Origin: Micropterix aruncella
Lineage: Eukaryota; Arthropoda; Insecta; Lepidoptera; Micropterigidae
DNA length: 64,000 nucleotides
NCBI GenBank assembly: GCA_944548615.1
Contig: OX155954.1
Coordinates: 1,345,335 to 1,409,334, forward strand
Reading direction: 5' to 3'
Part shown: one piece after another, positions 25,020-36,252 of the stretch
Numbering within the stretch: the stretch's first letter is position 1
Layout: each line of letters starts with the position of its first letter
Translations under genes and position numbers: made by a program
Notes under the pieces: model-generated
Databases searched by the model: none
What the model saw: the letters and a program-made list of their open reading frames with translations, nothing else
What the model was told of the DNA's origin: nothing

Positions 25020-25435
25020 TTCTTTTTAAACCGACTTAAAAAAAAGGATGTGGTTATCAATTCGGTTGTATTTTTTTAAAATGTTTGTTACCTCAGAACT
25101 CCGTCATGTATAAACCGATTTCGAAAATTCATTTTTTATTTGAAAGGAAATATATTTCCAGATTGGTTTATTTTTTATCAAAATCCTGTTCTGATGATGG
25201 TATCCATGAGAAATTGAGGAAATTCCTCAAATATTATCATATGAAGTTGAAAATTTACATGTTAGTTCAGTTCCGATGACGATGTATTTTTTATGGTAAT
25301 CACGGCCTAATACTACATCCAGGATTGGCTCCCGACGAGGGGACTCCCAATTCAATTATGATAACCCTTTCTAAGTTTCACAATGACATGGCTTCTGCAC
25401 TTACCAAAAAAAATTGGAGACGGTTTATTTTGTTT
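25020..25435 (+). repeat. Probable interspersed repeat
   Basis: Contains a stretch (ATCCAGGATTGGCTCCCGAC, GAGGGGACTCCCAA, TTTCACAATGACATGGCTTC) that I recall as very common in moth and butterfly genomes. Only one copy is in the window, so this rests on memory. The 64-aa open frame in it is not a supported gene. Confidence 0.35.
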
Positions 25436-27361
25436 TTTTTAATTTTTATTATCCAAAATTAAAAGGCAAAAAGAAAGAAATTAATCTAGGTATTTATGGA
25501 ATATTATTTAGCTATTTTGATTATCCCTGACCGAATTTATTTTTATTACGTAATTATTATTTAATGATTTTTTTGATTTTTAAATGAATATTCTTTTTTA
25601 TATTATAAATTGATTATAACAATTTCGTAATACAATTTTGAACTTTTCATTAAATTACACAGGAAAATGCTATCATATAAAATTGGAATCTTCCTTGGAA
25701 CATGCGCTACCTAGTTGCCTGTGAAGCGGCATCATTGTGTTTTTAAATATTTATTATGTATTTTCTTAAATAAATAAATAAATACATATTATTTACAATA
25801 TACCTGATTTACAATATAGCTGAATATACCTGATCGAATATTATTTACATAGGTATATATCTATTTGTTATTGGATCAGATTAGATATTTGTCAGGATAT
25901 TTTCATGACAGTTTGTGGATATGAAAAAAGTATATGTAACCTACATTAGCTACGATAATATTTAGCAATAAAATAATTACAATTCGGGTATTTTTAAATA
26001 TTCTTTTATTATTATTTTTTAATAACAATATTAATCACTGCTAGTGTACCTAATTATTAGTTTGTATCAGATTTATATCTCTTTTTTTCCTTCTTATTTT
26101 AGTTTTTTTTTATTTCTCCATTTGCATTTAGTGTTTCGTATTGCTAATATCCTACCATCTTGCTCACAAACATTTATTATAATTTTATACTAAAATGCTA
26201 ATTTTATACTTTGATACTAAAATGATTCATTTAATCCCACTTACCCCCCCCCCCCCCCACTCCCCCTTCTTCATCCTTTTTTAACACGTATGTAAAACAG
26301 AAGAAAGGCCGACAGTGATTCTAGGTAAGAATCCGCATACTATAGTACTATCTTGCCGCCACACTTCCCTATACAGTTTTCTTATGTGGTTGGCTATAAG
26401 ATATTTTGAATAAGTCCGCCATTTGCCTAATATTTTATTGTGCAATAAAGATTTACCAACAAACAAAACGAACAAAAGACTTTCATATTTCTTATAAGAT
26501 ATAGAAGATTATTAAAAATAACTTTGGAAGTCGATACGTCCACTGCTGATCCAAGTTATCTAGGCCAAACTTGGCTAAAATAATTTAAAATATTCTGCAA
26601 TTTTTTGTAAGTATGTAGGTACAGATTTCATTATCGTCTTTGGTAGCGTCCTACTTTCGGCGGTTTGACAAAACGTGATTACTTATGAACGACCTCCAGC
26701 TGATAAAGCACATCGCAGTGCGAAGTGGTAACGGTAAAAAAAAACATAAACTGCGTCATTTGTTTGGCATATTTAAAATATTACGTATTGACGAAATTAC
26801 ACAGGTATCTTTATCTTATGAAATGGACATTTTGTAAAAAGTTACTAAAAAACTGGTAATACATTGTTGACATTACTTTCGTCATTAATTAATTCTGTCG
26901 ATCGAATTCAGTAAAAACACACACATCTTACACGCACACACACACACATATACATACTTCATAGTAGGGTTGGTTTTTAGAGATTTTCGTATATTACCAA
27001 ACCCGCCAATTGTGACATTTCACAAGAACGAGTAGAAACTTTCGGTTGACATTACTTTCGGTATGGTCTCGTTATTACTTTCGGTATTGCAATAGTCATC
27101 AATTATTCTGTAATAAATAGGTCTATACTTCGGCATTAATTTGTATTTTTTTCCTATTGTATTACTTTTATGTTGGTGCGTATACCATGCTTACCTATTG
27201 TTATACAGGAACATACTTTTGTAATTTTAGACTATACATTTGGTATATTCTAAAATTACAAAAACATGTGATTCAAATAGTGAAAAAAATCTATATGTGA
27301 ATAAAATACACATAATGAATTTATCAAAGGTATTGCTTGTATTTAGTATTTTTCTTAAATT
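25436..27361. other. No gene recognised
   Basis: AT-rich. It holds a 15-base C run at 26244-26258, a (CA)n patch at about 26918-26950 and a hairpin at 27211-27267 (TTTTGTAATTTTAGA and its mirror). Confidence 0.5.
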
Positions 27362-27835
27362 GTGTTGTTTCGAAATATACAAAGATTTTCAACTGATATA
27401 AAATCAATAATCGAGAAAGCTACAGATTGGATTCTGGAGGTTGATTCGGTCTCTAAGCAGTATAAATTCCCTGAAAGTCTCGGATGCACAGCCCTCCGTC
27501 CAGATATAACTCTTTACTCTCTATCTCGGAAGGTGGCTCTTATTGTAGAATTAACTGTTCCATGGGAATCAAATATCCCAAAAGACCACGAGTACAAATT
27601 AAATAAATACCATGATCTTGCAAATGCCGTAACCCGGAACGGCTTCACTGTTCACCTTCACGCGGTGGAAGTTGGCGCTCGTGGCCTGCCAGCTAAATCT
27701 CTATTTCACCTCTTTAAAGATCTTGGCCTTTCCAGAAAAATAATCAACTCTTTCTTAGAAAAATTATCTAAAACTGCGATTTGCGCATCTCAAATTCTAT
27801 GGCTTCGATGGGGGAGTGAATGGGTGGTAAGGTGA
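27362..27835 (+). pseudogene. C-terminal restriction-like endonuclease domain of a retroelement
   Basis: A 157-codon frame with no RT in front. It contains TALRPDITLYSLSRKVALIV followed by ELTVPWE, i.e. R-P-D, 14 residues, E. This fits the (R/K)PDX12-14(D/E) signature of restriction-like (PD-(D/E)XK fold) endonucleases of R2/R4-type non-LTR elements. Next come HEYKLNKYHDLANAVTRNGF and HAVEVGARGLPAKSLFHLF, and the tail ends with Leu-Trp-Leu-Arg-Trp-Gly. Domains of this kind nick target DNA to prime reverse transcription. It joins a ~150-bp 3' UTR-like segment found elsewhere in the window, so it is a 5'-truncated retrotransposon. The nuclease assignment is by motif only. Confidence 0.6.
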
Positions 27836-28050
27836 ACGCTCACATGTGGCAAGACAGCTGTCCTAAACCTACCACAGCCGGTTCGTAAGTCCGGAATCCA
27901 CTGATCACCCCCCAGAAGTGTAAAAAAATAGTATTATGATGGGCCCGACTCCGGTCGGTGAATTCCATGGCAGCTCCGTTTGTATTTATATACTGAACTG
28001 ATAACTAATGACTATGACTAATGACTAATGACTGATAAATAATTATGAAC
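27836..28050 (+). repeat. 3' UTR of the REL-type LINE with a TGACTAA-like tail
   Basis: Includes CCTAAACCTACCACAGCCGG, GATGGGCCCGACTCCGGTCG and GAATTCCATGGCAGCTCCGT, then an irregular run of ATGACTA units at 28005-28045. Shared 3' ends at 10436-10660 (-), 46990-47100 and 49038-49085 support a repeated element. Confidence 0.65.
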
Positions 28051-28724
28051 TAGTTTGTAATGACCGAAGTTTGTCTTTAATATAATTTCAAACTTCATTG
28101 AAAAGAATCCAACAACAAAACTTTTGATAAGCAACCAATGTTTGTTTTAAACAAACAAAAAAGTCATACAGATTACGCCTAAATAATAGACATGATAAAT
28201 AATAGGTTGAGTATTCTATACTGTTGTTTGTGGAAAATCATCCGTGACCCAGGTAATTATTTTGCGGGCCAAAGGCTCAAGGAAAAATCGGAATGAAATG
28301 AATTAAACTAGTTAAGTGAGCACCTAAATAAAAAGAGACATACCTTCTTTAAAGTTTTGATTTTACTAGTTAGTCACTTGCACTAAACTACACGTAAAAA
28401 AAATGTTTTTAAAACGCGCGAAACGCGTCGCGCAGTCTGGCAGCGCTATGACAAACTGTGTATAATAATATACAGCTAGGTACAGTACAGAACATAAAAG
28501 AGGCACACGATAATAGTTTAAGACTGATAACAATGTAAATATCGTACGTTCAACGTTTTATATGGAAGCTATTTTTGGTGTTTTATGTATTATATATTAT
28601 TTTGATAACCACTAATTTACAGTCTACTTTTTAGGCTATTGTCGTAGAAAAAAGTATTTATAGAGTAAAGCAAAGAGAATCGTGCACACCATTATTTTTA
28701 GAAATACATATTCCCATAATATAC

Positions 28725-29010
28725 ACCGTGAGTTTTTAGTTAGGTACCAGCATCCTTGAAGGTGTGAATTAATTCGAGCAAATAAGCAACTTTTAATTTT
28801 AAAAAATGGGAACACCTTCTTTTTAAACTTGTTCTTTTTAAAATAGTTACAAAAGTGCTGAGCCCGATGTGCTATATAGCGGTAGGTAAAATATCGCTAA
28901 TATTATTTATTAGCGATATTTTACCTACTGCTAGATGGCACAGCGCGCTCAACGATTCTAAACATTTTTTCAATAGATAGGATTTACAATATTATCAAAC
29001 AAATACTTAA
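28725..29010. mobile_element. Palindromic MITE, copy 3, cut by a HINE insertion
   Basis: The left terminus TACACCGTGAGTTTTTAGTT resembles copy 2. The internal palindrome GCGGTAGGTAAAATATCGCT pairs with AGCGATATTTTACCTACTGC at about 28880-28935. The right terminus is missing where the HINE starts at 29018. Confidence 0.65.
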
Positions 29011-29017
29011 AAATTTT

Positions 29018-30203
29018 TAAGCTATTGCATAGCTTTTATCGCGGGCCTAGGCCAGCGCGGCGACCGAATGAAGAAATTTCTTAACGAAAATTAATGATTT
29101 TAAACTGATAATTACGTCTAAACGAGTACTGCTTACGATTCGAAAAAAATATATGTTAAACAAGAACATTTTCCTAATATTCTTAGCTTTGAATATTTTA
29201 GATTTTGTTTATATTACATAGTGTAATTAATTTGTGAAATTAGATCTAACCGAACACAAAAACGACTACTACGCAAATACTATCTGGCGTATTATTATGA
29301 AACCTGCACCATTTTAAAGATAATTTAATTATCTATCTTTTCATCTACGATTTTTTTCGAATAATCCGGTTTTTTTGCTTTATCGAATACAAAATTCGTG
29401 CGCGGCGCTCTATCGGAAGACGTGTAAATTATTCCGAATCATTTGCTTTCGCAGCCGGAAATGATTCGGAATAATAATCAACGTTTTCCGATAGAGCGCA
29501 GTTATCTGATATCAGAAAAAATAAAATAAATAAAATAAATAAAAAAAATACGTGTGGCACTCGGGGACTGCCGCGGTAAAGCTATTGCATAGCATTTTTA
29601 ACAACCTATGCAATTATAATTATTTATTTATTTTATTTTTTTCTGATATCAGATAATTGCGCTCTATCGGAAAACGTTGAAATGTTACCGCAGCCGCAAA
29701 TGATTCGGAATAATTTGAACGTCTTCCGATAGAGCGCCGCGCACGAATTTTTTATTCGATAAAGCAAAAAAAACCGCATTATTCGAAAAAAAATCGTAGA
29801 TAAAAAGATAGATAATTAAATTATCTTTAAAATGGTGCAGGTTTCATAATAATACGCCAGATAGTATTTGCGTAGTAGTCGTTTTTGTGTTCGATTAGAC
29901 CTAATTTCACAAATTAATTACACTATGTAATATAAACAAAATCTAAAATATTCAAAGCTAAGAATATTAGGAAAATGTTCTTGTTTAACATATATATTTT
30001 TCGAATCGTAAGCAGTACTCGTTTAGACGTAATTATCAGTTTAAAAACATTAATTTTCGTTAGGAAATTTCTTCATTCGGTCGCCGCGCTGGCCTCTAGG
30101 CCCGCGATAAAAGCTATGCAATAGCTTAATAATTATAATTGCATAAGTTGATAAAAATGCTATGCAATAGCTTTACCGCGGCAGTCCCCGAGTGCCACAC
30201 GTA
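29018..30203 (-). mobile_element. HINE/helentron-like element, copy 2, interrupted by copy 3
   Basis: On the - sense this copy runs 29018-29548 and resumes at 30129-30203, ending GCCACACGTA. The two parts join correctly when the nested + copy is removed, so copy 3 inserted into the A-rich (AAAT)n stretch of copy 2. Confidence 0.75.
29549..30128 (+). mobile_element. HINE/helentron-like element, copy 3 (nested)
   Basis: Starts TACGTGTGGCACTCGGGGAC, ends GCTATGCAATAGCTTA. One arm of its central palindrome is shortened near 29680 (GTTACCGCAGCCGCAAATGA). Confidence 0.75.
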
Positions 30204-30228
30204 TTGTTTTTTGTTTTTTCAAAGATTT

Positions 30229-30822
30229 TTAAGCTATTGCATAGCTTTTATCGCAGGCCTAGGCCAGCGCGGCAAACGAATGAAGAAATTTCTTAACGAA
30301 AATTAATGATTTTAAACTGATAATTACGTCTAAACGAGTACTGCTTACGATTCGAAAAAAAATATATGTTAAACAAGAACATTTTCCTAATATTCTTAGC
30401 ATTGAATATTTTAGATTTTATTTATATTACATAGTGTAATTAATTTGTGAAATTAGGTCTATCCGAACACAAAAGCGACTACTACGCAAATACTATCTCG
30501 CGTATTATTATGAAACCTGCACCATTTTAAAGATAGTTTAATTATCTATCTTTTTATCTACGATTTTTTTTGAATAATCCGTTTTTTATTGCCTTATCGA
30601 ATAAAAAATTCGTGCGCGGCGCTCTATCGGAAGACGTTTAAATTATTCCGAATCATTTGCTACCGCAGCCGCAAATGATTCGGAATAATTTCAACGTTTT
30701 CCGATAGAGCGCAGTTATCTGATATCAGAAAAAATAAAATAAATAAATAATTATAATTCCATAAGTTGTTAAAAATGCTATGCAATAGCTTTACCGCGGC
30801 AGTCCCCGAGTGCCACACGTAT
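30229..30822 (-). mobile_element. HINE/helentron-like element, copy 4 (most complete)
   Basis: Read left to right it starts TAAGCTATTGCATAGC and ends CGAGTGCCACACGTA. The central hairpin at 30619-30712 has about 42-bp arms with one imperfection (GCGCTCTATCGGAAGACGTT ... TTCCGATAGAGCGC) and a CTACCGCAGCC loop. A second inverted copy of GCTATGCAATAGCTT lies about 30 bases inside the right end, followed by a GTGGCA/TGCCGC hairpin. Confidence 0.78.
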
Positions 30823-31960
30823 TTTTTTTTATTTTTTTTTTTTAAAACACCGACACCTCTGAGTGTATAATATTGTAATTATAAATTTGTACAACTTAAT
30901 TTAAATAATATTATGGTGACTAATTAGTTAATGGTTATTTTATTTATCTTTTATTGATTTGAAAAAAGACGTTTCTAAATAATATTGTAATTTGGTGTCT
31001 CTAAAACATTATTTCATTATTTTTGCCTACAAATACTCGTACAGTAGGTACTTAAAAATATTCGTACGCGTACAGTACTTGATTCTTATAGAGTAGGCTA
31101 AACTTCATCCCCCTTTTCTTTCGATCACTTTATATTGCCCGTTTCGAATATAAGCCAAAACATTCTCATTTATCAACAATCGAGCCATTCTTACGTTCTT
31201 CAATTGATTCCACAAGTTACCGTTTTTAATTGGATACAATGTCATATACTTTTATTCAATGTTACGCTCGTCTTTACGAAATTTATGAATTCAATGTTCT
31301 CCGTGTTTATCTTGTACAAACTTCAACTGATTCCACAATTCGATGTTTTTAATTGGATAATATTATATAATTTATTAAATTTTATACCCTTCTTATAAAT
31401 TTACGATTCATATTTGATCATATTAATAGTATCTATCTATTATTTATTATTATTTTGTACAAACATACTATCAGGGTAGTAGCTTTATAGGGTACTACCA
31501 GGAAAAGCTACGCTATAAGGTAGTAGCTTTCTAATATCATCATATTTCACGTTATCTAAAATTGACATCTTTATGTCACCCCATTATATTGCTATTCAAG
31601 TCCTTTATCATAATCATTCCTGGTCAAATACATCAATATACAATAGATAAGCGCTCAGCTTATCGAAATCATGGAAAGTTTCACATTTTAGCTAAGTAGT
31701 CACAGAGTGGTATGCTATCATATTAATAGCCGATTCCACCTACACAATTCATGGTATATAACTCCAATGTGAGCACTATAATGTAACAGTATAGTAATGT
31801 GTACTTCGTTCAGTATGGCCACTCCCTGCCTCCGTCATTTCGCCTTCCCAAGCAGATCAGTTACCCATTAGCATTGATTATATATATTTAATGTTATTAT
31901 TGGTGTCCAAGTAAATTGCTATTAGTTATCAGCGCCACCTGCATTTTGCCTGGCGCGGAA
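30823..31960. other. No gene recognised
   Basis: AT-rich. The 31135-31398 frame contains an imperfect internal direct repeat (CAACTGATTCCACAA/CAATTGATTCCACAA) and no domain. At 31480-31530 a GGTAGTAGCTTT motif is repeated. Confidence 0.4.
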
Positions 31961-31974
31961 GAGTTGTTAAATCC

Positions 31975-32600
31975 TGACTATGGAGTTAAGCCACTAAGAC
32001 CACTAAGACCCAAACTCGCGGGTCCACTAAACCCAAGGATAAAAGCGAGCCCGGGTAGGGCTCCGGCCTGCGGGCCAGTTTTCCCTAGGTATCAACCTTC
32101 GGGCGCTCCTGAACGGTTTTCAAACCGTGCGGCGTCAGCCAATCGATTGTGCATTCCGGAAGAGTCTGGAAACAGTATTGTTTCCTATAGAGCGGAGGTA
32201 GTTGTAACCCTTACGGCAACTGCTCTTGAAACGACCATTCGACTACCCGATACTAGGTGAAGATCCGGGGAAAGGATGCCGTGGTCCGCGATATATTCGG
32301 TAGACACGGTATCACCGCTATGTAAGGAAGAGGACCGCGCAAGCTACTTCGAACCTGTAACCAGCCGGGAGGCCGGAGAAATCTGGCCATAACTGGTAGC
32401 GAGGGCGCTTGTTCTGCCCGCTGGGTTAACTACCCGGTGCCGGGCGGTAAGAGTTGGTCTCTCGCTGGCTGGTTTGCGGAGTTAGATAGTGGTTTGTCAT
32501 TATCAAGTCTTTTATGCTCATCCCACGGCTGAAAGTACGATAAAATATCGTTATGCTAGCGTGGGGTGACGGGTTCGCCTGTTGTAGTCGACGCCGCCCA
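31975..32600 (+). repeat. GC-rich retroposon-like repeat, copy 1
   Basis: Landmarks: GCCAATCGATTGTGC, TTGTTTCCTATAGAGCGGAG, GAGGACCGCGCAAGC, GGAGAAATCTGGCC and the end GGGTGACGGGTTCGCCTGTT-GTAGTCGACG. Five copies share the right end but begin at different points on the left, as 5'-truncated retroposons do. It is strikingly GC-rich against the surrounding DNA. Frames across it are not conserved between copies. Confidence 0.7.
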
Positions 32601-33108
32601 ACTATGGAGTTGAGAAATCTAATACCGTGTTTAATAAATGCCATTAGCTACCGAAACGCCAGTTGATTTTTTAAAAATTTAAATAGCTGCCTAAAGATTA
32701 TTTATTAGTGAGCTGGGTGTTTGTTGGCAATCGCAATTTCTATAGATTCCCGACAGAACATTAATGTACTATTTTAAATTACGATATACCTATAAAGGTA
32801 TTTGGTAATATATATGTAATTTATTTGTTATTTTTACTAACACAACCGTGGCACTCCAATAAGACTCAGGAAGTGAGCTCGCTTTATCACAGGAGTGCCT
32901 AGCAAGGCGGGCTCGGTTTCACTTTACTTGGCACACTAGGAATGATTTTATGCTTTTTAACATATAATTTATGCACAATTTGGCCTGGGCACAGACAGAT
33001 GTAAGACTAAATTTAGAAGCATATAGCGGTATTTTCAGAATTGTACATTATATTTCTTTTGTGCTATTGCGTTTGAATGTTTATGTAACGAATAAATAAA
33101 AAAAAAAA
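32601..33108. other. No gene recognised
   Basis: AT-rich spacer; ends in the A run used by the next HINE copy. Confidence 0.4.
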
Positions 33109-33727
33109 ACGTGTGGCACTCGGGGACTGCCGCGGTAAAGCTATTGCATAGCATTTTTTAACAACTTATGCAATTATAATTATTTATTTATTTTATTTAT
33201 TTTATTTTTTCTGATATCAGATAACTGCGCTCTATCGGAAAACGTTGAAATTACTCCGAATCATTTGCGGCTGCGGAAGCAAATGATTCGGAATAATTTA
33301 AACGTCTTCCGATAGAGCGCCGCACACAAATTTTTTATTCGATAAACAAAAAAAACGATATTATTCGAAAAAACTACTATTCGAAAAAAATCGTAGATAA
33401 AAAAATAGATAATTAAATTATCTTTAAAATAGTGCAGGTTTCATAATAATACGCCAGATAGTATTTGCGTAGTAGTCGTTTTTGTGTTCGGTTAGACCTA
33501 ATTTGACAAATTAATTACACTATGTAATATAAACAAAATCTAAAATATTCAAAGCTAAGAATATTAGGAAAATGTTCTTGTTTAACATATATTTTTTTCG
33601 AATCGTAAGCAGTACTCGTTTAGACGTAATTATCAGTTTAAAATTATTAATATTCGTTAAGAAATTTCTTCATTCGGTCGCCGCGCTGGCCTACTAGGCC
33701 CGCGATAAAAGCTATGCAATAGCTTAA
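33109..33727 (+). mobile_element. HINE/helentron-like element, copy 5
   Basis: Full length: CGTGTGGCACTCGGGGACTG start, intact central palindrome (loop GGCTGCGGAAG), GCTATGCAATAGCTTAAT end. Confidence 0.77.
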
Positions 33728-35113
33728 TAAATATGTATGTATTATTACTATTGTTGACTGTAGTGTTTATGAATTATAATACCTTTATATTTTTTTATTA
33801 CATAACAGCTGTATTTAGCAAAATATCAGTGAGAATTTATCAAGCAAACATTGCGAAAAACAGAGGAAGGCGCTTCCTCTGATTCATCCGCGAGTGCGCC
33901 AAATTACCCTTGTAAAAATGTTTAGATCATTAATATTTTGATTCTTTTATTGTACAACGATTGAGTAATTCAACATCATTGGTATCAACATTTGTATTAC
34001 ATTAAAGAGACATGGGACCTAAGAAAAATATCCGAAATGGGCGGACACGCGAAAAAAAAGGCGGGGTCAATTTTGTAAGTTTTGACTAATAAAAACCCAG
34101 CGTTGACGAAGCGCCAAGTGCAGATTCCACGTTCGCTTGCGCCGGCGACCAGGCGCATACTAAACGTTCTATAGCAGCGCTAGCACAGAATAACTATCAT
34201 TACGCAGTGGTGGTATAAGGGTGTTAATAGAAAAGCATATTTAGCGTATCTCTCAGAGTGCTCTCACTTTTTAATTAATTGAAATTAATTTAGGGCCTAA
34301 ATAAAAAATGTGGCTAAGTGCGGCCCTAGAGAATTAACCAGTCAATATAATTAAATTATAATAAAACACACTCACCGCTTACATTGTAGGAGTAATCGCG
34401 CCTGAAAGTTTTCGAAGTCAGTTTAAAGCCTTAATGTCCAAGGCAATGAGCAACTTTTTTGAGACCGAATTTTAAATTGGTTCCTTATCGAAGGATTTAC
34501 TTAAAAACTTTTTTAAATTACTGCTTATATTTTTCAAAAAACTCATAAAACTAAAATTCTTCAGATGTGATCGTTCCCAGTTATCATGTCGCCTTAAGTG
34601 TAACAGTTCATCAGGAAAAGATATATACGCCAGGCAAATTGAAGACCTGTGAGCGTATTGAGTCAAAAACTTTTATACTGTTTTTTATGTCTTGTAAAAT
34701 AGACCCCTTTCGGGTTGCGATATTGCCGTTTCATGATAGATATAAACAGATATTTTTATTTTAAAATGTTAATAAGGAAAGAATATTTTTAAAAATATAT
34801 TGGGTTCTTTGTTCAAAACGATAATTTGCTATAAAAAATATTGAATTTATTAAAGGAAATAAATTAATTAACAATAATTGCCTAGCAAAAACGTACGCTA
34901 ATAAATACAATCGTATAGAGTCTATCCCCAGTCATCATGAGGTTCTTCCACAAACACGTCTTTCCGCCTCTATAACAAAACGGGGGAAATCGAGCCGCGA
35001 ATCCTATTCTCGGAAAAGAGATTAATTACGTTGATTAATTTGTTTTGTTATAGAAATTGCAAGTTCTATTTTTTTATTTTGTTTGTAATTTCCTATAATT
35101 TCCTTGTAATTTC
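33728..35113. other. No gene recognised
   Basis: Includes a moderately GC-rich patch at 34085-34190. Short frames near 34472-34764 show no domain. Confidence 0.4.
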
Positions 35114-35375
35114 CTGACCAGATCGTTTTGAAGAATTAAAATTTGTCCGCGAGAAATATTGTGGCGAAGCTAGTTTTAGCTTAATATAATTTATTAATGT
35201 TGGAATTAATAATATAATAGCGTAAGAAATGATTTCGATCGTCATTCTCATTTGAGAATAACAATCGCAATCATTTCGTTGTTCCAACATTAAAGCGGGC
35301 GAAGCCGCAACCTAAATCTGGCTTAGCTAGAATATGTCTCGGGGAGAAATTGCCTCTTCAAAACGATCTGGTCAG
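35114..35375. mobile_element. MITE, 262 bp, long terminal inverted repeats
   Basis: Left CTGACCAGATCGTTTTGAAG pairs exactly with right CTTCAAAACGATCTGGTCAG; similarity continues about 60 bp inward (CGCGAGAAATATT versus CCGAGACATATT). No clear target duplication. Confidence 0.8.
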
Positions 35376-35875
35376 CCGGTTGAATGGTCGGTAATTGTAG
35401 AGTAACTTTCACCGGCCGATACTATTTTCCATTATCTTTTTTAAGCGGCGGGCACCGTAAAGTAGGATGAAATTGTACTAACATTAAATACTCGTATATT
35501 TTCAAACTTTCAATTTTACCTTATTTTCCGGTTTCTAACATATTTTTATCATTGCTTTGGTGTTTTTTGTTAGTAGGTTAGTAGGTACTTTCTTTATCAA
35601 TATCGGCGCTTCCGGCGGATATACAATACTATTCAAACTGAGACCAGCGTAATTGAATCTAATAGTAGTACATAGGCATGACAGCCGTGTTATCTTGATT
35701 TTGAGGTTGATTGTCGTGGACGCCAGCCTCGATGCATTTCTCTTCGCGGGTGGTAACAGTCGGTCCAAAAGTAAGTACATGGGCATGACACCAGGAATAA
35801 AACCCTGTATCTCCAACCGTTCGTAACACGTACTGCCAAGTTCCAGGCGACTAGTCGATACTTAAGCCTCAAATT
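35376..35875. other. No gene recognised
   Basis: The overlapping - strand frames at 35535-35872 have no recognisable domain and lie beside transposon sequence. Confidence 0.35.
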
Positions 35876-35880
35876 TTTTA

Positions 35881-36225
35881 AATAAATTGCCCGAAAGATT
35901 AAAAGCGATTAAAAACATCGATATTTTCAAGAGATCCATCCGAGTCTATCTGCTTAAAATCAACATGTATACTCATAACGACTTCCTAAAATATTTTGAA
36001 AATACATTGCATCCTATCTACCCATTTAATCTAATACATATTATTTACCGTTAATTGTTTTGTTGTAAACTGTTATCATATAGTCTTTGTTTTTGTAAAT
36101 TGGTAAGTGTAAAGTTATTTATTGTATATCATCTCTTGGCTAAATTGAGTAACTAGTTTAGGATTAATTACTGTCATTCCTACACAATTGTATATTTGTA
36201 TTGGAAATAAATACTTTTTATCTTT
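35881..36225 (+). pseudogene. LINE ORF2 C-terminal tail and 3' UTR
   Basis: An in-frame tail, NKLPERLKAIKNIDIFKRSI-RVYLLK, runs to a TAA at 36052-36054. This is the typical ending of Jockey/CR1-type ORF2. AATAAA sits at about 36207 and the element ends in TTTATC(ATC)n. It converges on the LINE to its right at the same trinucleotide run. Confidence 0.6.
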
Positions 36226-36226
36226 A

Positions 36227-36252
36227 TCATCATCATCATCATCATCATCATT
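36227..36252. repeat. (TCA)n run joining two convergent LINE 3' ends
   Basis: About eight TCA units. It is the tail of the + LINE fragment on the left and, complemented, of the - LINE on the right. Confidence 0.75.

Noticed and set aside
25085..25279. 64-aa + strand frame
   Set aside because: Inside a probable dispersed repeat, with no domain or splice support.
31135..31398. 87-aa hydrophobic + strand frame
   Set aside because: AT-rich sequence with an internal direct repeat; hydrophobicity follows from base composition.
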